Under the pieces are notes generated by a model. It was not told where the DNA came from and did no database searches. It worked only from the letters and a program-made list of their open reading frames with translations. A DNA stretch of 52,297 nt from CAZXNF01 sp050741255 (GTDB lineage: Bacteria; Pseudomonadota; Gammaproteobacteria; Burkholderiales; SG8-41). Positions 15,592 to 23,355 of the stretch are shown piece by piece (position 1 is the stretch's first letter; every line of letters begins with the position of its first letter). The translations under genes and the position numbers were made by a program. The DNA lies in contig JBOIEQ010000009.1 of the NCBI GenBank assembly GCA_050741255.1, positions 1 through 52,297 on the forward strand, in the 5' to 3' direction.

Positions 15592-16268
15592 GTCGACGGT
15601 CCCGCGACGGCCCGCTCGTACGCCAGCGCGGCGGCGGCCTGCTCGGCGCTGCGGCGGCTCGCGCCGCTGCCCGTCGTGCGCAGGTCGAGCACCGGGATGC
15701 AACACTCGACCTCGAAGGTCTGGGCATGTGCCTCGCCCCGGGTGCCGATCACGGCGTATTGCGGCAACGGATGCCTGCGCGCCTGGAGCCACTCCTGCAG
15801 GCGCGTCTTGGCGTCCTTGCCGAGCACCAGCGGATCGGCCTGGTCGAGCGGATCCGCGTAGAGGCGGCCGACCACGCCGCAGGCGGCGTCGAAACCACCG
15901 TCGAGAAAAACCGCGCCCAGCAGCGCCTCCAGCCCGTCAGCCAGAATGGACGGGCGCTGGGCGCCTCCACTTTTCTGTTCGCCCTCCCCCAGCCGCAGGC
16001 GACGGCCCAGATCGAGGCCGGCGGCGATCTCGGCCAGCATCTGCTGGTTGACGAAATGCGCCCGCAGCCGCGACAGCTCACCTTCTGGAAGTTCGGGAAA
16101 ACGCCGGTACAGCTCGGCCGCCACGGCGCAGTTGAGGACGCCGTCACCCAGGAATTCGAGCCGCTCGTTATGCGTGGCGCCGAAACTGCGATGGGTCAGC
16201 GCGCGGTCGCGCAAGGAGAGGTCGCGGAAGACGTATCCGGTCAGCGTTTCGAGGTCCGCCCGGTCCAT
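15588..16268 (-). CDS. rnc: Ribonuclease III
   Basis: RNase III cleaves double-stranded RNA and processes the rRNA precursor. The 226-residue protein carries the signature NERLEFLGDGVLN with the catalytic acidic residues, and DGLEALLGAVFLDGG with the second glutamate. A C-terminal dsRNA-binding domain includes KTRLQEWLQARRHPLPQY and ASRRSAEQAAAALAYERA. ATG at 16268 is preferred over the adjacent TTG at 16271. The stop overlaps era by 4 bases, the standard rnc-era coupling. Confidence 0.97.
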   Translation of the reverse strand: MDRADLETLTGYVFRDLSLRDRALTHRSFGATHNERLEFLGDGVLNCAVAAELYRRFPELPEGELSRLRAHFVNQQMLAEIAAGLDLGRRLRLGEGEQKSGGAQRPSILADGLEALLGAVFLDGGFDAACGVVGRLYADPLDQADPLVLGKDAKTRLQEWLQARRHPLPQYAVIGTRGEAHAQTFEVECCIPVLDLRTTGSGASRRSAEQAAAALAYERAVAGPST

Positions 16269-16313
16269 CAAAGCTGGAGAACAATCAGAAATGCCGGCCG
16301 GAGCGCTCCGCGC

Positions 16314-16694
16314 TCACTTGCTCTGCGAGCTCGGGGCGAAATCCAGCAGCACGCTGATGTTGTGGAACAGGGGCACCTTCACGGAATAGGTGGCACTGAC
16401 CACGAGCTGGCCGCCTTCGTTGCTGATTTCCAGGTCCGTCGGCCCGACCGACGTGATGCTGTCGATCAACTGGTAGCGAACGTAGGCGCCTTCGACCAAG
16501 GCGCGCGAGCCGCCCCGGACTTCGGGGTTGGCGGCGACCGCCTTGAATGCCTTCTTGATTTTCTCGTGCTCCAAGTACGGCGGGAACAGCTTGAAACCCA
16601 GCAGCAGGCCCATGATCAGCAGAAACAGGACCACGATCAGTCCGCCCAGCGAAACGCCGCGTTGCTGATGCTGGTTCGTCATCGTCATCATCAT
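16314..16694 (-). CDS. DUF4845 domain-containing membrane-anchored protein
   Basis: The 126-residue protein has a short basic N-terminus and one hydrophobic segment (GVSLGGLIVVLFLLIMGLLL, about 13-32). An extracytoplasmic domain follows, with FPPYLEHEKIKKAFKAV and a beta-rich end. It matches the DUF4845 family found between lepB and rnc in many proteobacteria; its role is not established. The N-terminus looks like a pilin-type signal without the canonical cleavage context, which is typical of this family. Four in-frame methionine codons cluster at the start; the first, at 16694, has GAGGA just upstream. The gap to lepB is 18 bases. Confidence 0.85.
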   Translation of the reverse strand: MMMTMTNQHQQRGVSLGGLIVVLFLLIMGLLLGFKLFPPYLEHEKIKKAFKAVAANPEVRGGSRALVEGAYVRYQLIDSITSVGPTDLEISNEGGQLVVSATYSVKVPLFHNISVLLDFAPSSQSK

Positions 16695-16712
16695 GTCATC
16701 CTCGTGTCCGCG

Positions 16713-17516
16713 TCACTTGATCCTGTTGCCGATCCGGTCCCACTTGCCGAAGTGCCACCAGATCAGGAAAGCCTTGCCCACCACGTTGCCGTCGGGCACG
16801 AAGCCCCAGTAGCGGCTGTCCAGGCTGGAGTCCCGGTTGTCCCCCAGCACGAAGTAATGACCGGCCGGTACCGTGCACGTGAAACCGGCCTCATTGTAGT
16901 TGCAATTGCCGCGGAAGGGGAACGATCCCACGCGGCGCAGATCGATCGGCGGCATCTCCGGCTGGACCAGTATGGCGTGCTGGTGTTCGCCAAGCTGCTC
17001 CATGAAACGCTCCGCCGTGACGTACTGCAGCGTGGACTCCAGATACCCGAACTGCCCATCGGCTTGCACCGGCACTTCCTGCCCGTTGATCGACAATCGC
17101 TTGTTGCGGTAGGTCACGGTGTCGCCCGGCAGGCCGACCACGCGCTTGATGTAATCGTCCGAAGGCTTCTCGGGGTAGCGGAACACCATGACGTCGCCGC
17201 GCGCGGGCTGCCCGACCTCGATCACCTTCTGATTCAGGACCGGCAGGCGGATGCCGTAGGTGAATTTGTTGACGAGGATGAAATCCCCGATCAGCAGCGT
17301 CGACAACATCGAGCCGGACGGGATCTTGAACGGCTCGACGAGGAAGGAGCGCAGCAGGAACACCACCAGGATTACCGGGAAAAAGCTCCGCGGATACTCG
17401 ATCCACCAGGGCTCCTTCGCGTCTGCCGCCCGGCGTTTGGCGAAATACAGCCGGTCGGCGAGCACGATCGCGCCCGTGACGAGCAGCGCAATCAACATGA
17501 TGAGCGCAAAGTTCAC
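16713..17516 (-). CDS. lepB: Signal peptidase I
   Basis: LepB cleaves signal peptides from exported proteins at the outer face of the inner membrane. The 267-residue protein has two N-terminal membrane segments (about 3-24 and 44-60). The catalytic serine is S69 in IPSGSM and the catalytic lysine is K124 in DYIKRVVGLPGD. The SPase box GDNRDSSLDSRYWGFVP follows. I chose GTG at 17516 because it begins at the first hydrophobic segment and has GGGAG upstream; the open frame extends further only through the end of lepA. The lepA-lepB order is conserved. Confidence 0.94.
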   Translation of the reverse strand: MNFALIMLIALLVTGAIVLADRLYFAKRRAADAKEPWWIEYPRSFFPVILVVFLLRSFLVEPFKIPSGSMLSTLLIGDFILVNKFTYGIRLPVLNQKVIEVGQPARGDVMVFRYPEKPSDDYIKRVVGLPGDTVTYRNKRLSINGQEVPVQADGQFGYLESTLQYVTAERFMEQLGEHQHAILVQPEMPPIDLRRVGSFPFRGNCNYNEAGFTCTVPAGHYFVLGDNRDSSLDSRYWGFVPDGNVVGKAFLIWWHFGKWDRIGNRIK

Positions 17517-17557
17517 GATCGGACTCCCGTTTTCCGTCTCCGGGCTTGCATCGTCAT

Positions 17558-19348
17558 CTACTTCTCCACTTGCAGGATCGCCAGGAAGGCTTCCTGCGGA
17601 ATTTCCACGCTGCCGACCTGCTTCATGCGTTTCTTGCCGGCCTTCTGCTTCTCCAGCAGCTTCTTCTTGCGCGTGATGTCGCCGCCGTAGCACTTGGCCA
17701 GCACGTTCTTGCGCATGGCCTTGACCGTCTCGCGGGCGATGATGTTCGCGCCGATCGCGGCCTGGATCGCGACATCGAACATCTGGCGCGGGATCAGCTC
17801 GCGCATCTTGGAGGCCAGTTCGCGGCCCCGCTGCTGGGAATTGGAGTGGTGCACGATCAGCGACAGCGCATCCACCTTGTCGCCGTTGATCAGCAGGTCA
17901 AGCTTGATCAGATGGTCGGCACGGTATTCCTTGAAGTCGTAATCGAGGGAGGCATAGCCCCGTGACACCGATTTCAGCTTGTCGAAAAAATCCATCACGA
18001 CCTCGGACAACGGCAGGTCGTAGGTCAGCATCACTTGCCGGCCGAGATACAGCAGGTTGCGCTGCGCGCCGCGCTTGTTGTTGCACAGCGTGATCACCGG
18101 GCCGACGTAGTCCTGCGGCACCAGGATGGACGCCGTGATGATCGGCTCGCGGATTTCCTCGATCTTCGAGGCATCGGGCAGCCGGGAAGGATTCTCGATC
18201 TCCTGCACCACCCCGTCCCGCATCAGCACCTGGTAGACGACCGTCGGCGCGGTGGTGATGAGTTCCATGCCGTATTCGCGCTCGAGCCGCTCCTGCACGA
18301 TGTCCATGTGCAGCAGCCCGAGAAAGCCGCAGCGAAAACCGAAGCCGAGCGCCTGCGAGGACTCCGGTTCGAAGCGGATCGAGGCGTCGTTCAATTGCAG
18401 CTTTTCCAGCGCCTCGCGCAGCGCCCCATACTGGTTGGCGTCCACCGGATAGAGGCCCGCGAACACCTGCGGCTTGATCTCCTTGAACCCGGGCAGCGGT
18501 TCGGCGGCCGGACGGTGCGCGAGCGTCAGCGTGTCGCCGACTTTCGCCGCCTGCAGTTCCTTGATGCCGGCGATGACGAAACCGACCTCGCCGGCCGACA
18601 ACTGCTCGCGCGCCTTCGATTTCGGCGTAAACACGCCAACCTGCTCGCAGCCGTAGGTGCTGCCGCTCGACATGAAGCGGATCTGGTCCTTCGGTTTGAG
18701 CACGCCGTCCACCACCCGCACCAGCATGACAACACCCACGTAGTTGTCGAACCAGGAATCGATGATCAGCGCCTTCAGTGGCGCCGCCGCATCGCCGCCG
18801 GGCGGCGGAATGCGCGCGATCACGGCCTCCAGAATGTCCGTGATCCCTTCTCCGGTCTTTGCGCTCGCGCGGATCGCATCCTGCGCGGGAATGCCGATGA
18901 TGTCCTCGATCTCGGCCATCACCCGTTCGGGTTCAGCCGACGGCAGGTCGATCTTGTTCAGCACCGGCACCACGGTGACGCCCTGCTCGGTCGCGGTGTA
19001 GCAGTTCGCCACCGTCTGCGCTTCCACTCCTTGCGAGGCATCGACCACCAGCAGCGCACCCTCGCAAGCGGCCAGCGAGCGCGAGACCTCGTAGGAGAAA
19101 TCCACGTGTCCCGGCGTGTCGATCAGGTTGAGGTTGTAGACCTGCCCGTCGCGCGCCTTGTAGGTCAGCGCCGCCGTCTGTGCCTTGATCGTGATGCCGC
19201 GCTCGCGCTCGAGATCCATCGAGTCGAGCACCTGGGCCTCCATCTCGCGGTCGGACAGGCCGCCGCAGGTCTGGATGAAGCGATCGGCCAGCGTCGATTT
19301 GCCGTGGTCGATGTGGGCGATGATGGAAAAGTTGCGGATATGCTGCAT
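17558..19348 (-). CDS. lepA: Elongation factor 4 (LepA)
   Basis: LepA is a ribosome-bound translational GTPase linked to 30S biogenesis and back-translocation. The 596-residue protein shows the P-loop AHIDHGKST, the G2 region RERGITIK, DTPGHVDF and NKIDLP. Elongation factor domains II, III and V follow. The characteristic LepA C-terminal domain includes GGDITRKKKLLEKQKAGKKRMK. Length and N-terminus match the family. A strong hairpin with flanking A and T runs lies 53 bases upstream, separating it from the degQ transcript. Confidence 0.97.
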   Translation of the reverse strand: MQHIRNFSIIAHIDHGKSTLADRFIQTCGGLSDREMEAQVLDSMDLERERGITIKAQTAALTYKARDGQVYNLNLIDTPGHVDFSYEVSRSLAACEGALLVVDASQGVEAQTVANCYTATEQGVTVVPVLNKIDLPSAEPERVMAEIEDIIGIPAQDAIRASAKTGEGITDILEAVIARIPPPGGDAAAPLKALIIDSWFDNYVGVVMLVRVVDGVLKPKDQIRFMSSGSTYGCEQVGVFTPKSKAREQLSAGEVGFVIAGIKELQAAKVGDTLTLAHRPAAEPLPGFKEIKPQVFAGLYPVDANQYGALREALEKLQLNDASIRFEPESSQALGFGFRCGFLGLLHMDIVQERLEREYGMELITTAPTVVYQVLMRDGVVQEIENPSRLPDASKIEEIREPIITASILVPQDYVGPVITLCNNKRGAQRNLLYLGRQVMLTYDLPLSEVVMDFFDKLKSVSRGYASLDYDFKEYRADHLIKLDLLINGDKVDALSLIVHHSNSQQRGRELASKMRELIPRQMFDVAIQAAIGANIIARETVKAMRKNVLAKCYGGDITRKKKLLEKQKAGKKRMKQVGSVEIPQEAFLAILQVEK

Positions 19349-19401
19349 GGAGGAACCGGTGGCCTGCGGCGAATGGACGGGGACGCTGCGGCCCCGTCAC
19401 G

Positions 19402-19428
19402 AAAAAGGGCACCCGCGGTGCCCTTTTT
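19402..19428 (-). terminator. Rho-independent terminator after degQ, before lepA
   Basis: AAAAAGGGCACC and its inverted partner GGTGCCCTTTTT form a stem of up to 12 pairs, including the A/T ends, around a 3-base loop. On the minus strand it ends in a T run, so it should stop transcripts leaving degQ. The flanking A run makes it potentially bidirectional. Confidence 0.85.
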
Positions 19429-19442
19429 CCAGGAAAGTCAGG

Positions 19443-19448
19443 ATTTTA
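19443..19448 (-). promoter_or_regulatory. Candidate -10 box upstream of lepA
   Basis: TAAAAT on the minus strand, within GGTAAAATCC, resembles a -10 element, but no good -35 lies 17 bases upstream. A start here would place the 19402-19428 hairpin at the very 5' end of the lepA message. Weak candidate. Confidence 0.25.
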
Positions 19449-19479
19449 CCGAATCGGCGACGGTCGCGCACCGCCGGTC

Positions 19480-20913
19480 TCACTCCACCTTCAGCGGGAT
19501 ATAGAGCGAATTGGGACCGCGGCGCACGAGCAGTGCGATCGTGCGGCCCTTCTCGACCTGCCCCATCAACTGGCTGAACTGTTCCACCGACTTCACGTCC
19601 TGGCTGTTGATGGCGAGAATGACATCGCCGCGGCGGATGCCCGCCCGCGCCGCCACTGCCTGCACGTCGTCCACCAGCACGCCGCTGGCCACCTTGAGCT
19701 GCTCGCGCTGTGCCGCCGGCAGCTCGGACACCGTCAGGCCGTGCCGGCTCGCCGTTTGCGACGCCGGCGGCGTCGGCGCCGGCGCCTCCGGTTTGCCACG
19801 CCGGGGCGGTTGCGGTCCACCACGCTGCGCGGTCCGGGCTTCCTCCGGCATTTCTGACACGACCACCTGCAACTCGCGCGCCGCCTTGTTGCGCCAGACC
19901 TGGAGGGTGGCCTTGGTGCCCGGTTTGGTCGCGCCGACCAGCCGCGGCAGATCCTCGCTGGAAGCCACCGGCTTGCCATCGAAACGCAGGATGATGTCGC
20001 CGGCCTCCACTCCCGCCTTGTCCGCCGGTCCGCCCTTCTCCACCGAGCTCACCAGCGCACCCAGCGGTTTCTGCAGGCCGAACGATTCGACCAGTTCCTT
20101 GGTGACCGGCTGGATCACGACGCCGATGCGGCCTCGCGTGACTCTGCCGACCGTGCGCAGTTGCTGTGCGATCTCGTTGGCCACGTCGATCGGGATCGCG
20201 AACGACAGCCCCATGAAGCCGCCCGTGCGGCTGTAGATCTGCGAATTGATGCCGACCACCTCCCCGCGCAGGTTGAACAACGGGCCGCCCGAATTGCCCG
20301 GATTCACCGCGACGTCGGTCTGGATGAAAGGCACCAGGGTTTCCTGCGGGAGCGAGCGCCCCTTGGCGCTGACGATGCCGGCCGTCACGGTGTTCTCGAA
20401 ACCGAACGGCGAGCCGATGGCGAGCACCCATTCGCCCACCTTGAGACGGCCGGGATCGCCGAAGCGCACGACCGGCAGGCTCGCCGCGTCGATCCTGATC
20501 AACGCGATATCGGTGCGGCGGTCGGTGCCGATGACCTTGGCCTTGAATTCGCGCTTGTCGGTCAGCTTGACGGTGATCTCCTCCGCCCCCTCGATCACGT
20601 GGGCGTTGGTGAGAATGTAGCCGTCGGCCGAGATGATGAAGCCCGAGCCGAGCGAGTTCGACTGGAACTCACGCGGTGCGCCGGGACTCGGGATGAAGCG
20701 CCGGAAGAATTCGTAGAAGGGATCATCTTCCTTCAGATCGGGCGGTGCCTGCGGCGCGCCGAACGCGCCGCGCGCGGAGGTGGTCGTGCTGATGTTGACC
20801 ACCGCGGGTCCCTGTTTTTCGACGATGTCGGTGAAGTCCGGCAGGCCTTGCGCGCCGGCCGGCATGGCCAGCGACAGGAACGGTACGAGCACGAGGAGCG
20901 CTCTCAAGCTCAT
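19480..20913 (-). CDS. degQ: Periplasmic Do-family serine protease (DegQ/MucD)
   Basis: This 477-residue HtrA-family protease/chaperone degrades misfolded envelope proteins. A signal peptide ends near AMPAGAQG (residue 20). The catalytic triad is H105 (LTNAHVIEG), D135 (RRTDIALIR) and S208 (NPGNSGGP). Two PDZ domains follow, about 270-360 and 385-470. Between them is a proline-rich linker of about 20 residues (RGGPQPPRRGKPEAPAPTPP), a little longer than usual. It sits downstream of rpoE-rseA-rseB, as mucD does in the Pseudomonas algU operon, so it probably belongs to the sigma-E regulon. DegQ and MucD are equally fair names. Confidence 0.92.
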   Translation of the reverse strand: MSLRALLVLVPFLSLAMPAGAQGLPDFTDIVEKQGPAVVNISTTTSARGAFGAPQAPPDLKEDDPFYEFFRRFIPSPGAPREFQSNSLGSGFIISADGYILTNAHVIEGAEEITVKLTDKREFKAKVIGTDRRTDIALIRIDAASLPVVRFGDPGRLKVGEWVLAIGSPFGFENTVTAGIVSAKGRSLPQETLVPFIQTDVAVNPGNSGGPLFNLRGEVVGINSQIYSRTGGFMGLSFAIPIDVANEIAQQLRTVGRVTRGRIGVVIQPVTKELVESFGLQKPLGALVSSVEKGGPADKAGVEAGDIILRFDGKPVASSEDLPRLVGATKPGTKATLQVWRNKAARELQVVVSEMPEEARTAQRGGPQPPRRGKPEAPAPTPPASQTASRHGLTVSELPAAQREQLKVASGVLVDDVQAVAARAGIRRGDVILAINSQDVKSVEQFSQLMGQVEKGRTIALLVRRGPNSLYIPLKVE

Positions 20914-20999
20914 GGCATTACCCTGAAGGTGTAGTGTGGGAAGAAACGATACGCAACGAAAGAACCCGAAAGTCGCACTGCGCGCGACGATCTTACCAG

Positions 21000-22013
21000 C
21001 TAGCGGCTTTTTTCGACGGCAGACTCCGCGAACATGCGCACGGTCTCGGCCGGCGCCTTGCCCAGTGCGGTGGCCACATACTCGGGCGTCGCGTGCATGT
21101 AGAGATTGACGTTGCCCTGGCTGGCCGCGCCGCGCCCGGGACTGGCCTGCGCGATGGGTTCGATGAAGACCGATACCGAGGCCAGGCCATCCGAATACAA
21201 GAGATGGGCCACCGGCACCTGTTTACCCTGCACGAGGCGACGCATTTCCGAGGTCTTGCGGAAACCGGGCGGCGCGTCCCGCACTGTCCAGCCGGTGTCC
21301 CCGCCGATCTCGCGCTCCACCACGGTGCTGCGGTCGATCGCCCAGCCCTGCGCCCTGGCCTGGTATTTCGAACGCAGGGTGTCACGGTTCACGCTGCTGC
21401 CGATCGTGACCTGGCTGAAGGCGACCTGCTCCATGACCTCGTTGCGGCCGTCGTAGAGGCGCCCGGTGAGGGGGAGCCCGCTCGCTAGTTCGGCACAGAA
21501 GCGCTGGCCGTAGCGCAGGGTGTCTTTCGGCTGCAGGATGAGCCAGCGGCATTCGTGACCGGCCACGCGGCCCAGTTCGCCCGCGCTGATCGTGTAATGC
21601 TCGCCGATGCCGTTCAGCTGATCGGGCAGCGGCAGCGGGAAACGCCGCGTTTTTCGTTTTTCGATGACGATGGTTTTCGTCGCCGGCAGGTAGGAGGTGA
21701 CCTGGTCGTTGCGGCGGATGACTTCGCGCGGCGGGCCGTCCAGTGTTTCGATCCGTTCGTGCTCGCCCCCTGCGTCTACGCAGTGAGTCACGATCGCGCT
21801 TTCGGAGACCTTGCCGGCGGTATAGACAAACGTGCCGCTGAAGCAGACCCGCCGCGAGGCATACGCCACCTTCTTCAGCAGGGCCATGCCGTCTTCCGGA
21901 CCGGCAGCGGTCGGCGCGCCCGCGGCCAGGGCAGGCGCAGCCGACGCCATCGCAACAGCCGTCGTCACGGCCCGCGCAGCGGTCAAACCCGTCGCCCAGC
22001 ACCCTCCCCGCAT
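21000..22013 (-). CDS. rseB: Sigma-E regulatory protein RseB/MucB
   Basis: RseB binds the periplasmic part of the anti-sigma factor and shields it from proteolysis until lipoprotein or LPS signals displace it. The 337-residue protein has an N-terminal export signal (ending near APALAAGAP). The MucB/RseB large domain contains RRVCFSGTFVYTAG and ERIETLDGPPREVIR, and a smaller C-terminal domain contains HLLYSDGLASVSVFIEP. It ends 86 bases before degQ and lies 22 bases after rseA, in the order rpoE-rseA-rseB-degQ. Confidence 0.92.
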   Translation of the reverse strand: MRGGCWATGLTAARAVTTAVAMASAAPALAAGAPTAAGPEDGMALLKKVAYASRRVCFSGTFVYTAGKVSESAIVTHCVDAGGEHERIETLDGPPREVIRRNDQVTSYLPATKTIVIEKRKTRRFPLPLPDQLNGIGEHYTISAGELGRVAGHECRWLILQPKDTLRYGQRFCAELASGLPLTGRLYDGRNEVMEQVAFSQVTIGSSVNRDTLRSKYQARAQGWAIDRSTVVEREIGGDTGWTVRDAPPGFRKTSEMRRLVQGKQVPVAHLLYSDGLASVSVFIEPIAQASPGRGAASQGNVNLYMHATPEYVATALGKAPAETVRMFAESAVEKSR

Positions 22014-22035
22014 GATCGATCGCGTGTCGCGGCCC

Positions 22036-22530
22036 TCAGCGCCGCTCTAACGCCGCCGGCTCCATGGAGACCGGACGGGCGTAGGCGCCCAGATTGTGAA
22101 TCGTGCTGCCGCTCGCGTAATCCTGGTGCGCGGCGAGCAGCGTACTGACTTCACGTGCGCTCGGCGCCGACTGGGCGACCACGGCGGGCGCCGGCTGCTG
22201 CGCGACTCCCGGCCCGCTGTCGACGCTGCCCTGGAAAACCATGCCGAGTACCACCGCGACGCCAGCCAGCGAGGCCGCCGCGGACAGGGCGTAGCGCGTC
22301 ATCGCATTGTGCCGGCGCGGCGCGAGCACCACCGCTTCGCCCTCGAGCCGGGCCATCACACGGGCGGTGAAATCACCGCTGACGAGCGGATCCCCGCGCA
22401 GCGCGTCGCCCGCCCGGTGAAACAGGGCCCACGCCTCGCGGGCGGCATCATCGTCCCGCAGCTGGCGCAGCGTCTGCGCCGCTTCGAATTCCCCGCATTG
22501 GCCGTCGAGGTATGCCGAAATCTTTTCCAT
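22036..22530 (-). CDS. rseA: Anti-sigma-E factor RseA/MucA family
   Basis: The 164-residue protein has a cytoplasmic RseA N-terminal domain (MEKISAYLDGQCGEFEAAQT, then WALFHRAGDALRGD). A single membrane segment follows (about YALSAAASLAGVAVVLGMVF), then a periplasmic tail with two Q- and A-rich stretches. It should hold RpoE inactive at the membrane. The start at 22530 shares its A with the rpoE stop (TGATG) and has AGGAG 6 bases upstream; an ATG 6 bases earlier lies too close to that site. Release would require cleavage by a DegS-type protease and by RseP, which is encoded at 49735-51072. Confidence 0.9.
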   Translation of the reverse strand: MEKISAYLDGQCGEFEAAQTLRQLRDDDAAREAWALFHRAGDALRGDPLVSGDFTARVMARLEGEAVVLAPRRHNAMTRYALSAAASLAGVAVVLGMVFQGSVDSGPGVAQQPAPAVVAQSAPSAREVSTLLAAHQDYASGSTIHNLGAYARPVSMEPAALERR

Positions 22531-23129
22531 CACCATCTCCTGTCCTTGCTGGTACCCAGTTGCGGCCGCAATTGCTCCGCGATCGCCTCGCGCGCGCGGA
22601 AAATCCGCGAACGCACCGTGCCGATCGGGCAGTTCATCACGTCCGCGATCTCTTCATAGCTCAGCCCGTCGATCTCGCGCAAGGTGATCGCGGTCCGTAA
22701 TTCCTCGGGCAGCGCGTCGAGCGTCGTGTTGACCGTCGCCACGATCTGCTTGGTGGCGAGTTGGCTTTCGGGCGTGTTCATGTCCCGCAAGCGCTCACCG
22801 CCTTCGTAATTCTCCGCGTCCTCGGCCTCCACGTCGCCGGTCGTCGGCGGCCGGCGGCCCAGCGCGACCAGGTAATTCTTGGCCGTGTTGATGCCGATCC
22901 GGTACAGCCACGTGTAGAACGCGCTGTCGCCCCGGAAATTCGGCAACGCCCGGTAGGCCTTGATGAACGCTTCCTGCGCCACGTCCTCCACCTCGCCCGA
23001 GTCCCGGATCCACCGCGACAGGAGCCTTGTCAGCTTGCCCTGATACTTCGAAACCAGCAGGCCAAAGGCCCGCTGGTCGCCGCGCTGCGCACGCTCGACC
23101 AATTGCTGATCGACTTCCCGATCGCTCAT
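22530..23129 (-). CDS. rpoE: RNA polymerase sigma factor RpoE (sigma-E/AlgU)
   Basis: This 199-residue ECF sigma factor drives the envelope stress response. Region 2 contains FGLLVSKYQGKLTRLLSRWI and DVAQEAFIKAYRALPNFRGD. The linker and region 4 contain LPEELRTAITLREIDGLSYE and IADVMNCPIGTVRSRIFRAR, the helix-turn-helix that reads the -35 box. Length and motifs match the RpoE/AlgU subgroup. The stop overlaps the rseA start by one base, coupling sigma and anti-sigma synthesis. A possible RpoE-type promoter lies about 185 bases upstream. Confidence 0.96.
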   Translation of the reverse strand: MSDREVDQQLVERAQRGDQRAFGLLVSKYQGKLTRLLSRWIRDSGEVEDVAQEAFIKAYRALPNFRGDSAFYTWLYRIGINTAKNYLVALGRRPPTTGDVEAEDAENYEGGERLRDMNTPESQLATKQIVATVNTTLDALPEELRTAITLREIDGLSYEEIADVMNCPIGTVRSRIFRAREAIAEQLRPQLGTSKDRRW

Positions 23130-23263
23130 CGCTTCGCTGTGGGTCCGGAGGGTTCAGAGCCAAGGCCGCCAGCCCGGGCTGCCCCGGGATGGAAAGGATA
23201 CGGGCTTGCGCTGACCCTGCCGGCGGCACCCTTGGCGACTTTTCTCATAAAAACAAGGCGCTA

Positions 23264-23269
23264 AGTATA
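23264..23269 (-). promoter_or_regulatory. Candidate sigma-70 -10 box upstream of rpoE
   Basis: TATACT on the minus strand matches the -10 consensus at five of six positions. The hexamer 17 bases upstream (TTCCGC) is a poor -35. It could be a housekeeping promoter for rpoE alongside an autoregulated one. Confidence 0.35.
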
Positions 23270-23313
23270 CCCGCCAGCGACCTGCAGCGGAACGGACGCG
23301 AGCAACTGCAAAC

Positions 23314-23343
23314 ACAGACCGGTGATGCGCCAAAATAGTTCAC
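23314..23343 (-). promoter_or_regulatory. Candidate RpoE-dependent promoter for rpoE operon
   Basis: On the minus strand GTGAACTA is followed, 17 bases later, by TCTGT. This resembles the RpoE consensus (GGAACTT, 16-17 bases, TCTGA) in both boxes and spacing. Autoregulation of rpoE is usual, so the location upstream of rpoE supports it. Confidence 0.5.
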
Positions 23344-23355
23344 GTTGGCGTGGGG

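Noticed and set aside
15525..17690. A 721-codon open frame on the plus strand across rnc, DUF4845 and lepB
   Set aside because: It spans three well-supported minus-strand genes and their spacers, and its product looks like a codon-bias shadow.
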